Part shown: one piece after another, positions 42,861-51,693 of the stretch
Layout: each line of letters starts with the position of its first letter
How positions within the stretch are numbered: the stretch's first letter is position 1
Assembly: GCA_945865925.1 (NCBI GenBank)
Contig: CAMBFG010000003.1
Location: 1-64,000 of the forward strand
Direction of reading: 5' to 3'
Source: Dehalococcoides mccartyi
GTDB lineage: Bacteria > Chloroflexota > Dehalococcoidia > UBA2979
DNA length: 64,000 nt
Position numbers and translations under genes: made by a program
The notes under the pieces: model-generated
What the model was told of the DNA's origin: nothing
What the model saw: only the letters and a program-made list of their open reading frames with translations
Database searches by the model: none

Positions 42861-43042
42861 CCGTACCGTCCTTCGTGACCAACCGAACCACCCGATCTAT
42901 CCGTTGCCAGCGCAGTGCGCCGTTCCGACGGAACTGATCTCAGGCGGGGCAAGGGTACTCGGTCGGCTCGGGTGTGTGGGTAACACATGAGGGGTTTTGA
43001 ACGCCGCAGGACGCCACTTCACAGGGGCGCAGATTTGCCCGA

Positions 43043-43786
43043 CTACAGGTCGTCGTCGTCCTCATGGTCGTGATCGAGCCCCGCAGCGGCGGTGGAGTGC
43101 AGTCCGAGCGATGCCGTGGAACCCTCCGCGCGCCGCTTTCGAGGTGCCGGCACCGCATTCGCGGCGTCGACGGCGGCGGCCAATGCTGCCGCATCGCCTC
43201 GCACGAGGACGGCCGCAGCGCCTGCGTCGCGCCACGCCTCGAGGGCCCTGGCCGTCGGCGTTTGCTCGGACGCGACCAGTAGTGGTGCACCGGTGTAGCC
43301 AATAATGCGACGCAAGGCGATCAGGTCGCGCACCGTCTGCGCCGTCGAGTCGCCGGTGACCAACACCGCGTCGAGGTCGATGACCGCGATTGAACGAAGG
43401 CGCTGCTCATCCTGATCGGCTCCGAGTACGAGTACACGCCCGATCTCGTCGATCGCCATGCTGGAGGCGTGCGCGCGACCGTCGTCGAAGACGAAGAAGT
43501 CGGCGCCGGCATCGCGTGCGGCCTGGACCGCGTCGCGGTCGGCGTCCAGGAGCCAGGCGCCCGTTGGCTTGCCGGTGGCCGAGGCGATCGCGCCGACCTC
43601 GCTTGCTGCCCCCGTGAAGACGATCGCATCCACGCCGGCTTCCGCGGCCGCCTTCGCCCCAGCGACGTCGGCTGCCTCTGCAAGCAAGAGGATGTGCCGG
43701 GCCCGCGTGTGCTTCGCCAGGACCGCGAAGCCGAAGCCCGCGGTGGTCTTGCCCGTGTCACGGATGAGTTGGCGGAACTTGCTCAT
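43043..43786 (-). CDS. Hypothetical TIM-barrel-like protein with acidic tail
   Basis: Repeated alpha/beta pattern (GFAVLAKHTRARHILLLAEAADVAGAKAAAEAGVDAIVFTG...) ending HDHEDDDDL. Confidence 0.55.
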   Translation of the reverse strand: MSKFRQLIRDTGKTTAGFGFAVLAKHTRARHILLLAEAADVAGAKAAAEAGVDAIVFTGAASEVGAIASATGKPTGAWLLDADRDAVQAARDAGADFFVFDDGRAHASSMAIDEIGRVLVLGADQDEQRLRSIAVIDLDAVLVTGDSTAQTVRDLIALRRIIGYTGAPLLVASEQTPTARALEAWRDAGAAAVLVRGDAAALAAAVDAANAVPAPRKRRAEGSTASLGLHSTAAAGLDHDHEDDDDL

Positions 43787-43859
43787 GCAGGACGACTCCG
43801 AGCGCGCGTGAAGGTGAGGTGGGCGATCGCGGCACGCGAAGGTTCAGGTGGGCGGTGGA

Positions 43860-43930
43860 GCCGCCGGTGGGACTCGAACCCACGACCTGCTGTTTACGAA
43901 ACAGCTGCTCTGCCTCTGAGCTACAGCGGC
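43860..43930 (-). tRNA. tRNA-Thr (anticodon CGT)
   Basis: Cloverleaf read on minus: GCCGCTG TA GCTC AGAGGCA GAGC A GCTGT TTCGTAA ACAGC AGGTC GTGGG TTCGAGT CCCAC CGGCGGC (71 nt, CCA not encoded). Confidence 0.93.
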
Positions 43931-44016
43931 GTGCCGTCCGGCCAGTATATGCAGCCCCTCCGTGGGGGCCAATGCGAGCCCGGGCGGTACGCTCGCAGGG
44001 TCCTGAGGAGAACGCC

Positions 44017-44436
44017 ATGGCCGAGGCCACACCGCGCCTGATCCCGGAACTGCTCGTGGCAGACATCGCAGCAAGCCTGCGCTTCTACCTCGATGTCCTC
44101 GGCTTCACGATCCTCTACGAGCGCCCGGAGGAGTGCTTCGCGCACCTCGACCGTGAGGGCGCGCGGATCATGCTCGAGCAGCCGGTCGGCCGGACGTTCC
44201 TCGCGGGCCCGCTGCAACATCCCTACGGCCTCGGGATGAACCTGCAGATCCAGGTGGCGGATGTCGAAGTGCTCTACGCGAGCGTGCAGACCGCGAACCC
44301 CCTCGTGATCCTGCCGATCGAGGAGTCCTGGTATCGACGTGACGCGAGGCTGCTGGGGAACCGTCAGTTCGTCGTGCAGGATCCGGACGGCTACCTGCTG
44401 CGCTTCTTCGAAGACCTCGGCACCCGCCCGGCATAA
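44017..44436 (+). CDS. VOC family (bleomycin-resistance-like) protein
   Basis: RLIPELLVADIAASLRFYLDVLGFTILYERPEECFAHLDREGARIMLEQ...FVVQDPDGYLLRFFEDLG. Confidence 0.88.
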   Translation: MAEATPRLIPELLVADIAASLRFYLDVLGFTILYERPEECFAHLDREGARIMLEQPVGRTFLAGPLQHPYGLGMNLQIQVADVEVLYASVQTANPLVILPIEESWYRRDARLLGNRQFVVQDPDGYLLRFFEDLGTRPA

Positions 44437-44439
44437 GGC

Positions 44440-44859
44440 CTACAGCGGCGGCGTGACGAACTCACATCGAGGCCCCACCGCCTGCGCCAGCCGGCGATCG
44501 AGGGTCGCGAGGCCGGACCCCAACTCCTCGGCGAGCGCGACGTACCACGCGTCATATGGGGTGACGTTCTGACGGAGTTCCCACACCCGCCATGCGAGGG
44601 GCTCGTAGGGGTACAGCACGACGGTCAAACGGAGCAGGTTCTCGTGAGCCAACGCTGCCGAGTCCGGAGGCATGAGCCCACTCAACTCTGAACGACGCAG
44701 CGCACTCGTGACCTCCGCCAGCATGTGATGAGGAGATCGGAGCTCATTGGTGCGGAGCAGATGTCTGGCCCACTCGCCCTCACGATCGAGATCCATCAGC
44801 GCGCTGACAACAACAGACGCATCGATCACAAGGGTCACCGACGGTCGGCGTCTCGCCAC
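44440..44859 (-). CDS. PIN-domain toxin (VapC-like)
   Basis: LVIDASVVVSALMDLDREGEWA...VTPYDAWYVALAEELGSGLATLDRRLA. Confidence 0.88.
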   Translation of the reverse strand: MARRRPSVTLVIDASVVVSALMDLDREGEWARHLLRTNELRSPHHMLAEVTSALRRSELSGLMPPDSAALAHENLLRLTVVLYPYEPLAWRVWELRQNVTPYDAWYVALAEELGSGLATLDRRLAQAVGPRCEFVTPPL

Positions 44860-45068
44860 GCAAGAATGGTCTCAGCGCTGACATGAATGCCGTCGCGCTT
44901 CACGCGCTCTTCGACCTGCTTCACCCACGTGGCCCTGTCGGGCTTGCTGGCCATGTTGATCAGTTCGCCGCGCAGGTACTCCTGCAGCGAACGGCCACTA
45001 CCCGCCGCCCGCGCAGCGAGTTCGTTGCGGGTCTCTTCGGGGACGTTGCGGATGGTGATGGATGGCAT
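44835..45068 (-). CDS. Ribbon-helix-helix antitoxin (FitA/VapB-like)
   Basis: MPSITIRNVPEETRNELAARAAGSGRSLQEYLRGELINMA; overlaps the downstream PIN gene. Confidence 0.85.
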   Translation of the reverse strand: MPSITIRNVPEETRNELAARAAGSGRSLQEYLRGELINMASKPDRATWVKQVEERVKRDGIHVSAETILAWRDADRR

Positions 45069-45101
45069 GCATGCATTTTGCTGCTACTGCATGCACTTTG
45101 C
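45069..45101. promoter_or_regulatory. Putative toxin-antitoxin operator: two direct repeats
   Basis: GCATGCATTTTGC (45069-45081) and GCATGCACTTTGC (45089-45101), 20 bp apart, each with a GCATGC palindrome, abutting the antitoxin start. Confidence 0.6.
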
Positions 45102-45126
45102 AAGCACTCGATACAGCACCACACAG

Positions 45127-45160
45127 CGAGGGCCCCCGCAGATTCCTGCGGGGGCCCTCG
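45127..45160 (-). terminator. Strong hairpin terminator
   Basis: CGAGGGCCCCCGCAG-ATTC-CTGCGGGGGCCCTCG, perfect 15-bp arms, downstream of the 45187-45471 gene. Confidence 0.6.
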
Positions 45161-45186
45161 AATGCTGCTCGAAGTACTCGCGGAAT

Positions 45187-45471
45187 CTAGTGGTGCGGGG
45201 CGTCCGACTTCTGGAACTCCCAGTCGAGGTGACGCTCGCGGCGGTAGAGGTAGCCGAGGGTGGCCACCACGAAGATCGCGAGCAGCCCGGCGACCGTGGC
45301 GAAGCCGATCATGACGCCGTCACCTGGGAGTCCGAGTCCTCGGTTCGCGGCTTCGGCGTACTGGGGTACCTCGTCAGCGGTCACCAGCATGGGAAGTGCG
45401 GCGGCGAGGCCGCCGGTCGCCAGGGCTGAGGCCCGTGCCGTCATCTTCGAGATCTGCATCGGGGGCTCCAT
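45187..45471 (-). CDS. Small membrane protein
   Basis: TM helix VMIGFATVAGLLAIFVVATLGYLYRRERHLDWEF; N-terminal signal-like segment. Confidence 0.6.
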   Translation of the reverse strand: MEPPMQISKMTARASALATGGLAAALPMLVTADEVPQYAEAANRGLGLPGDGVMIGFATVAGLLAIFVVATLGYLYRRERHLDWEFQKSDAPHH

Positions 45472-45633
45472 CCACGCATTGCGGTCGCCGGGTGAGTCTA
45501 GCGCGAGGCGGGGCGAGGATCACGCGGAACGCGCCTCGGATTCTGCCTCGGATTGCCCCAGCCGGTGCGGCGTCCCTATACTTCCTAGGCCCAACTTGAC
45601 GAGGGCAACTGGACGACGATCTGGAGCAACGCT

Positions 45634-45768
45634 GTGAAGCGTACCTGGCAGCCGAAACGCCTTTCCCGTCAGCGGAAACTCGGGTTCCGAGCCCGCATGC
45701 AGACGTCTAACGGACGAGATGTGATCGCTCGCCGGCGCGCCCACGGCCGCAAGCGGTTGTCGGTCTGA
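45634..45768 (+). CDS. rpmH: 50S ribosomal protein L34
   Basis: GTG start: [44 protein letters not shown]; immediately upstream of rnpA; absent from the ORF track. Confidence 0.96.
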   Translation: MKRTWQPKRLSRQRKLGFRARMQTSNGRDVIARRRAHGRKRLSV

Positions 45769-45841
45769 TTCCCACCACCGAGGCACGGACGTCAGTCCGG
45801 GCCTGCTAGCGACGCCCCTGCGGCGGACACAGACCAACCTG

Positions 45842-46252
45842 ATGCGGGACCCTGGCGACTCATCCGGCCACGCTGGCCGTACGCCACAGGCGACGCCGCC
45901 GGACAGACTGCGCCGCCGTTCGGAGTTCGCCCTCGTCATGCGTGAGGGTCGCCGGGCACGCCATCCGCTGCTCCACCTGGTGGTGCGCCGTTCGGGCGTG
46001 CCGGGGACACGGATCGGATTCTCGGTCGGAAAACGGCTCGGCGGCGCTGTGGTGCGCAATCAGGTGAAGCGGCGGCTGCGCATGATCGTCCGTGGGTTCT
46101 CGTGGCGCGACGGCCTCGACATCGTCGTCCTCGCCCAACCACCTGCTGCCATCGCGAGCTTCGAGGCGCTGACGGGCGCTCTGGCGCGTGCCGGGGAGCA
46201 GGCGCGGGCCCTCGAACCCTCAACCGTTACCGACGGGGCAGGTCGAGCTTGA
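45842..46252 (+). CDS. rnpA: Ribonuclease P protein component
   Basis: [27 protein letters not shown]...[26 protein letters not shown]. Confidence 0.95.
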   Translation: MRDPGDSSGHAGRTPQATPPDRLRRRSEFALVMREGRRARHPLLHLVVRRSGVPGTRIGFSVGKRLGGAVVRNQVKRRLRMIVRGFSWRDGLDIVVLAQPPAAIASFEALTGALARAGEQARALEPSTVTDGAGRA

Positions 46253-46530
46253 TAACCGCTGTCACCTCCCACACCGACTCGGGGAACCTGAACGGCGGGC
46301 AACGCCTCGCGCTGCACCTCATCCGAGGCTATCAGCGCATCATTTCACCGAGCCTCGGCGCCCGTTGCCGCTTCGCACCGTCCTGCTCGCACTACGCGGC
46401 GGAGGCGATCGAAGTCCACGGGGTAATCCGAGGGGTGCTAATGGGTGCTCGCCGCCTGGCGCGCTGCCGCCCAGGAGGCGGCTCTGGATTCGACTCCGTG
46501 CCACCTCGAATCTCTGGGCGGGCCTCGTGA
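46249..46530 (+). CDS. yidD: Membrane protein insertion efficiency factor YidD
   Basis: [69 protein letters not shown] start overlaps the rnpA stop. Confidence 0.93.
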   Translation: MITAVTSHTDSGNLNGGQRLALHLIRGYQRIISPSLGARCRFAPSCSHYAAEAIEVHGVIRGVLMGARRLARCRPGGGSGFDSVPPRISGRAS

Positions 46531-46569
46531 GCGGGATACGTGCGCGGATTTCGCACACGACGCGCTCGA

Positions 46570-46585
46570 TGTTTCACGTGAAACA
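46570..46585. promoter_or_regulatory. parS centromere site
   Basis: Perfect palindrome TGTTTCACGTGAAACA, identical to the canonical ParB binding site; parAB is about 4-5 kb downstream. Confidence 0.93.
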
Positions 46586-46637
46586 TATCCACAAGTTCAT
46601 CCACAACCGGGGTCAAACAGCCGCTCCTTGTGGACAG
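46585..46637. promoter_or_regulatory. Cluster of DnaA-box-like 9-mers (possible oriC element)
   Basis: ATATCCACA (46585-46593), TCATCCACA (46597-46605), and CTGTCCACA on the minus strand (46629-46637), each one mismatch from TTATCCACA/TTGTCCACA. Confidence 0.5.
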
Positions 46638-46646
46638 AATGAGCAG

Positions 46647-47783
46647 TTGGGGGCCTCTCCGGTCTCCCGGCGACCTCGATTCTCCCGCCTGGTGGCCCTC
46701 GCCGCGTTCGCGTCACTCATCCTCGCGGGGTGTGGCGGCGTCGCGGAGGCAGCCGGATGGTCCGGCCCGGTACGGCTGGCTGACGGCAGCATCCTCGTCC
46801 AGGTGAAACCGGGCGAGGTTCGCGCCGTCGATCCCACCTCGGGCGATGAGCGCTGGCACTTCCCGAACTCGGTGAAGGACGAAAAGTCCTCGAAGCGCGT
46901 CTCCAAGCCCGTGAAGGGCACGTTCTACGCCGCCCCGGTGCTCGACAAGGACCGCATCTACCTCGTCTCTTACGAGGGCCATGTCGCCCGTGTCGACCGC
47001 GGCGAAGGTGGCGCGATCGGCAACCCGTGGACGGCCGAACTCGGCGCGAACGTGGTCGCCACACCGATCTTGAGCGGTGGACGCCTTTACGTCGCCACTG
47101 AGGGCGGCGAGATCGTCGTAGTGGGTACCGAGGATGGCGCCATCGTTTCGCGCTACCGGGCGGGCTCCGGACGCATCTGGGGTGGCGCCGTGGTGTCAGG
47201 CGAAAACCTCATCACTCCGAATCTGGACGAGCGCGCGATCTACGCGATCCGGCTCTCCGATGGCCAGCAGGCCTGGCGCACTGACGATGCCGCATCGGTC
47301 TCCGACGTGACCTCGGCGGGCCCGAATCTGCTCATCGGTGGCATCGACGCCTCACTTCGAGCGATCGACGCCGCTGGCGGCGGGGTCCGCTGGCGCTTCG
47401 AGACCGACGGCTGGGTCGCTGGTGCACCGCTGGTGGCCGGCGACACGATCTACGTCGGGAGCATGGGCGGCAGCGTCTACGCGCTGACCCTTGATGGACA
47501 GCAGCGCCAGAAATACACCCTCGACGCAGAGAAGGCCGAGTTCCGTGCGACGCCAGTGATTGCCAGCGGGCACCTGATCGCGGTCTCACGGAGGGGCGTG
47601 ATCGTTGGCCTGAACCCATCCACGCTCGAACAACAGTGGCGTCAGGAGATCCCCGACGTGCGGATCGACGCGACGCCGCTGGTCGTGGACGGTCAGGTCT
47701 TCCTGATCACGACGAAGCACGCCTTGATCCGTGTGGACGCCGCAACCGGCGCCCACCGGTTGATCAGCGCACCGAGCGAGTAG
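46647..47783 (+). CDS. PQQ-like beta-propeller (BamB-like) lipoprotein
   Basis: Lipobox-like LVALAAFASLILAGCGG; repeated GGRLYVATEGGEIVVVGTEDGAIV / DTIYVGSMGGSVYALTLDGQQ blades; start (TTG) uncertain. Confidence 0.85.
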   Translation: MGASPVSRRPRFSRLVALAAFASLILAGCGGVAEAAGWSGPVRLADGSILVQVKPGEVRAVDPTSGDERWHFPNSVKDEKSSKRVSKPVKGTFYAAPVLDKDRIYLVSYEGHVARVDRGEGGAIGNPWTAELGANVVATPILSGGRLYVATEGGEIVVVGTEDGAIVSRYRAGSGRIWGGAVVSGENLITPNLDERAIYAIRLSDGQQAWRTDDAASVSDVTSAGPNLLIGGIDASLRAIDAAGGGVRWRFETDGWVAGAPLVAGDTIYVGSMGGSVYALTLDGQQRQKYTLDAEKAEFRATPVIASGHLIAVSRRGVIVGLNPSTLEQQWRQEIPDVRIDATPLVVDGQVFLITTKHALIRVDAATGAHRLISAPSE

Positions 47784-47790
47784 GACACAG

Positions 47791-48756
47791 ATGCCGATCG
47801 GCTACGTCTGGCAGACCTTCCTCGAAACGCCGCTCATCAACGTGATGGTGGCGCTGACGGGGATCTGCTTCTCCTCGTACGGCCTCGCAATCCTCGTGTT
47901 CACGGTGATCTCTCGAGTGCTGCTCTTCCCGTTCACGCTGAAGATGCTGAACTCGATGAAGGCACTTCAGACAATTCAGCCGCAGATGCAGGAATTGCAG
48001 AAGAAGTACAGCGACCCGAAACGCCGTCAGGAAGAGACCATGCGTCTCTACAAGGAGTCCGGCGTGAACCCGCTGGGCTGCTTGAGCGGCCAGGTCATCC
48101 AGATGCCGCTGTTCATCGCGCTGTATCAGGTGATCCGCGTCACCCTGGGTGGGTCGCCGGAGAGCATCCTCGACCTGTCGGGGCGTCTGTACGACGTGCC
48201 CTTCATCCAGGACCAGATCCCGCTGTCGCGCATCTTCATCGGCATGGACCTCGGCGCGAACGGCGGGATCCCGCTGCTGGTGCTGGTGTTCATCGCGATG
48301 TGGCTGCAGCAGCGCATCTCGTCGGGCCGCACGGCGACCACGACCGTGCAGAGCGACCAGCAGCGTCAGACCGCCCAGATGATGCAGTGGATGATGCCCG
48401 CTGTATTCTCCTGGTTCGTCCTGTTCTCACCGGCCGGTGTGGGCATCTACTGGTTCGCCAGCACCGTCATCGGCATTGCGTTGCAGTGGGCCTTCGTGGG
48501 CCCGGGTGACTTCACATGGGGATCGCTGGTGCCGAACTTCGCGCGTGCGCGCCTCGGCATGACGCCGCTCCCGGTCACTCCTACACGAGTCCGTCCTAGC
48601 CGACCCGCCGCAGATCGCGGCACGTCCGAAACGGGGAACAACGATGCGAGTAGCGGAAACAAGCGGCCGAACGGTCGACGAAGCGGTGGGGAAGGCGCTG
48701 GCCCAACTCGGCCTGCGCCGGGATCAAGTCGAAATCGACGTCGTCACCGAGGGTAA
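47791..48756 (+). CDS. yidC: Membrane protein insertase YidC/Oxa1
   Basis: YGLAILVFTVISRVLLFPFTLKMLNSMKALQTIQPQMQELQKKYSDPKRRQEETMRLYKESGVNPLGC. Confidence 0.95.
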   Translation: MPIGYVWQTFLETPLINVMVALTGICFSSYGLAILVFTVISRVLLFPFTLKMLNSMKALQTIQPQMQELQKKYSDPKRRQEETMRLYKESGVNPLGCLSGQVIQMPLFIALYQVIRVTLGGSPESILDLSGRLYDVPFIQDQIPLSRIFIGMDLGANGGIPLLVLVFIAMWLQQRISSGRTATTTVQSDQQRQTAQMMQWMMPAVFSWFVLFSPAGVGIYWFASTVIGIALQWAFVGPGDFTWGSLVPNFARARLGMTPLPVTPTRVRPSRPAADRGTSETGNNDASSGNKRPNGRRSGGEGAGPTRPAPGSSRNRRRHRG

Positions 48757-49930
48757 GGCCGGGCGCTTCGGCTTCGGCTCTGAGGACGCGATCGTCCGCG
48801 TCACCGCCCACGAGTCAGTGCTGACCTCCGGCCCATCGCGCGGCCCGCGGCGCTCTGCCCCCGTCCGTCAGCGTCAGCCCGAGGCCGCGGACGTGCTTCC
48901 GCAGCGCGACGAAGACGATGACGACGACGACGTGGATGACGACGACGATGATGACGAGGCACCGCGCGGGTCTGAGGACGGCGAGGCGCCGGCTGCGGAC
49001 GGGGACGCCCCGCGTCGCCGTCGACGTGGCCGCCGAGGTGGCCGTGGCCGCCGACGTGAGGACGACGCTCCGGCTGCGGACGGCGAGCAGCCAGCGGCGG
49101 TTGCCGCCGCTGCCGTGCCTGCCGAGCCGCGCACCGCTGCTCCCTCCCGCGATGACGATGCACCGCGTGCTGGCATGGCGAGCCGCGACGGTCGTGCCCC
49201 CAGCCGAGGCCCGGCCGGTGGCGGTCGAGGGCGATCGAGCGGTGGTGGTGGTGGCGGACGCAACGACCGTGGCGGCGGTGGCCGAGGTGGCCCGCGCGGT
49301 GGTGGTGGCCGGGACTTCCGCGAACCTCGCGAGCCGCGTGAGGCGCGACCGCAGGGGTTCACGGTGCCGCTGGACGAAGAAGTCCGCGTACCGGATGCGC
49401 CGGACGATCTGCCGATCGCGCCGAACACGACTGCTGAGGACGACCTGGACCTCGCGGGCGGCACGCTGCGCGATGTCCTGAACCTCCTCGGCCTGCAGGG
49501 TACGGAGATCAGCGCGCGTGACCCGGAGACCCCGGGCGACGGCGCTGGCCTGATCGCGCAGGTCTTCGATGTCTTCGGTGAGGACGATGTGGCCTCGGAC
49601 GAACTCGGACTGCTGATCGGGCGACGGGGCGAGACGCTCTACCACCTGCAGTACCTGATGAACACGATCGTGGGTCAGCGCCGCGAGAGCGCGCCGGTCT
49701 TCGGCCTGGACATCGAGGGCTACCGGCGCCGCCGTGAGCAGATGCTGGTGGACATGGCGCGAGAGATCGCCGAAGAGGTGCGCGCCAGCGGTGACGTGAT
49801 CACCCTGGAGCCGATGCCGGCGCACGAGCGTCGGATCATCCACCTCACCCTGGAGACCGAGGGTGGCGTGCGCACCGAGAGCGTGGGCTCCGGTGAGAAC
49901 CGCCAGGTCGAGATCCTGCCCGCCGAATAG
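48644..49930 (+). CDS. jag: Jag/KhpB RNA-binding protein (Jag_N, KH, R3H) with long acidic plus RGG-rich insert
   Basis: MRVAETSGRTVDEAVGKALAQLGLRRDQVEIDVVTEGKAGRFGFG; GLLIGRRGETLYHLQYL (KH); MPAHERRIIHLTL (R3H). Confidence 0.93.
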   Translation: MRVAETSGRTVDEAVGKALAQLGLRRDQVEIDVVTEGKAGRFGFGSEDAIVRVTAHESVLTSGPSRGPRRSAPVRQRQPEAADVLPQRDEDDDDDDVDDDDDDDEAPRGSEDGEAPAADGDAPRRRRRGRRGGRGRRREDDAPAADGEQPAAVAAAAVPAEPRTAAPSRDDDAPRAGMASRDGRAPSRGPAGGGRGRSSGGGGGGRNDRGGGGRGGPRGGGGRDFREPREPREARPQGFTVPLDEEVRVPDAPDDLPIAPNTTAEDDLDLAGGTLRDVLNLLGLQGTEISARDPETPGDGAGLIAQVFDVFGEDDVASDELGLLIGRRGETLYHLQYLMNTIVGQRRESAPVFGLDIEGYRRRREQMLVDMAREIAEEVRASGDVITLEPMPAHERRIIHLTLETEGGVRTESVGSGENRQVEILPAE

Positions 49931-49970
49931 CACGCACAGTCTGAGGACGAGCGAGGACGGCTGAAGGCAC

Positions 49971-50807
49971 ATGCCTGACGACGCCTCGCCACGTCTCTCC
50001 TTCGCCGATGCCGGCCCGCTGTTGATCGCCGGCCCGCTCACGCTCGACCGTTTCGTCGACGAGACACCCGTGCGGGAGTCGCCGGGTGGCGGCGTGCTGT
50101 TCGCCGCGCGGACAGCCGAGGCGTTTGGTATCCGTCCGCTCGTCCTGACGAAGGTGAACCGCGAGCCGCTGCTGTTCGAGCACGCGCATGTCGATGGCGA
50201 ACGCCGTCTCCGGCTGCAGCACCCGCCGCGCTCTCCGATCGCCGCGCTGGATATCCCCAACGGCTGGCCCGAGCCGCGCACGATCCTGCTCTGTCCGCTG
50301 ATCGCCGGTGACCTAGACGTCCTGTCCTTCCTCGACCGCTGGCCGGGGACGCGGGTGGGGCTGCTGGCACAGGGGATGCAGCGTCGCCGCCTCGATGACG
50401 GTGCCGTGCGGGTCGTCGGTGCGCCGTCACCGGCGCTGCTGAACGCGGCACGCGAGGGGGTGACGATCTTCCTGTCGCAGGAGGAGGTCGCGCGCTGGTC
50501 GCCGGGCGCCCTCGCACGGCTCGCGTCACGGGCGGAGCGCGTCGTGGTCACGGAAGGCACCTCGGGTGCGCGAGCCGTGAACCGCGACGGCAGCGAGTCG
50601 CGGATCGAGCCCGTCGAGGCCCAACCCATCGATACCACGGGCGCGGGAGATGTGTTCGCGGCGGCCTTTATACTCGGGCTGCGAGCGGGGTTGGTGACGG
50701 CGGGCCGCCTGGCTGCGGCTGCGGCCGCCTGCGAGGTCGAGACACTCGGCCCCGCCCCGTTGCCACCGCTCGCGCAGATCGCCGCCCGAGCGGGAGTCGT
50801 CCTGTGA
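49971..50807 (+). CDS. PfkB-family carbohydrate kinase
   Basis: PIDTTGAGDVFAAAFILGLRAG signature. Confidence 0.85.
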   Translation: MPDDASPRLSFADAGPLLIAGPLTLDRFVDETPVRESPGGGVLFAARTAEAFGIRPLVLTKVNREPLLFEHAHVDGERRLRLQHPPRSPIAALDIPNGWPEPRTILLCPLIAGDLDVLSFLDRWPGTRVGLLAQGMQRRRLDDGAVRVVGAPSPALLNAAREGVTIFLSQEEVARWSPGALARLASRAERVVVTEGTSGARAVNRDGSESRIEPVEAQPIDTTGAGDVFAAAFILGLRAGLVTAGRLAAAAAACEVETLGPAPLPPLAQIAARAGVVL

Positions 50808-50850
50808 TCGTCCTCCCGCCCCTCGCACTGCGTACCGCGGACAGCCCTCG

Positions 50851-51693
50851 ATGAGCGTGTGCATCGCTGTGACGAACCAGAAGGGTGGCGTCGGCAAGAC
50901 GACGACCACCGTCTCGCTCGGCGCGTCGCTGGCGGCGCGCGGGCTGCGGGTCCTCATCGTCGACGCCGACCCGCAGGCGAACGCCACGAGCGCCCTCGGC
51001 ATACGCGGTCGCGACGAGGCCGGCCTGTACGCGACGCTGATCGAGGAAGACCCGCTGGAGCGCTCGGTAGAGGCGACCTCGACCCCGAACCTCTGGCTCG
51101 TGCCAACCACGCCGGCGCTCGCGGGCGCCGAGATCGAACTCGTGACGGTGATGGCGCGCGAGTTCCGGATGAAGCGCGCCCTCGAATCCCTCCGCTCGCA
51201 ATACGACATCATCCTGATGGACTGCCCGCCGTCGCTCGGCCTGCTCACGGTGAACGCGCTGGCGGCGGCCGACGAAGTGATCATCCCGGTGCAGGCGGAG
51301 TACTTCGCCCTCGAAGGCCTCGGGCACCTCTCGAAGACCGTCGAGATGATCCGCCGCAACCTCAACCCCCAACTGGCGATCCGCGGGGTGCTGCTGACGA
51401 TGTACGACTCCCGCACGAACCTCGCGCGTGAGGTGGAGCAGGAGGTGCGCACGCACTTCCCGGCGACGTTCCGCACGGTCATCCCTCGGTCAGTGCGGCT
51501 GGCGGAGGCGCCGAGTCACGGCGAACCGATCACGGCGTACGACCCGTCCTCGACAGGTGCGCGTGCGTACGAGGAACTCGCGGACGAACTGATCGGGCGG
51601 CTGCGCGAGCGCGACCTGATCCCGGCCGTCGCGCCGATGCGCCCGCGTGCCGCCGCGGCGACACCGCCCTCGGAGGTCACACATGGCGCGTAA
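50851..51693 (+). CDS. parA: Chromosome partitioning ATPase ParA (Soj)
   Basis: MSVCIAVTNQKGGVGKTTTTVSLGASLAARGLRVLIVDADPQANATSALG. Confidence 0.97.
   Translation: MSVCIAVTNQKGGVGKTTTTVSLGASLAARGLRVLIVDADPQANATSALGIRGRDEAGLYATLIEEDPLERSVEATSTPNLWLVPTTPALAGAEIELVTVMAREFRMKRALESLRSQYDIILMDCPPSLGLLTVNALAAADEVIIPVQAEYFALEGLGHLSKTVEMIRRNLNPQLAIRGVLLTMYDSRTNLAREVEQEVRTHFPATFRTVIPRSVRLAEAPSHGEPITAYDPSSTGARAYEELADELIGRLRERDLIPAVAPMRPRAAAATPPSEVTHGA

Noticed and set aside
43819-44016. N-terminal extension of the VOC ORF
   Set aside because: Runs through tRNA-Thr; the true start is at 44017.
46563-46646. Upstream M (MFHVKHIHKF...) as start of the PQQ lipoprotein
   Set aside because: These codons are the parS palindrome and DnaA-like boxes; a signal peptide starts only after 46647.
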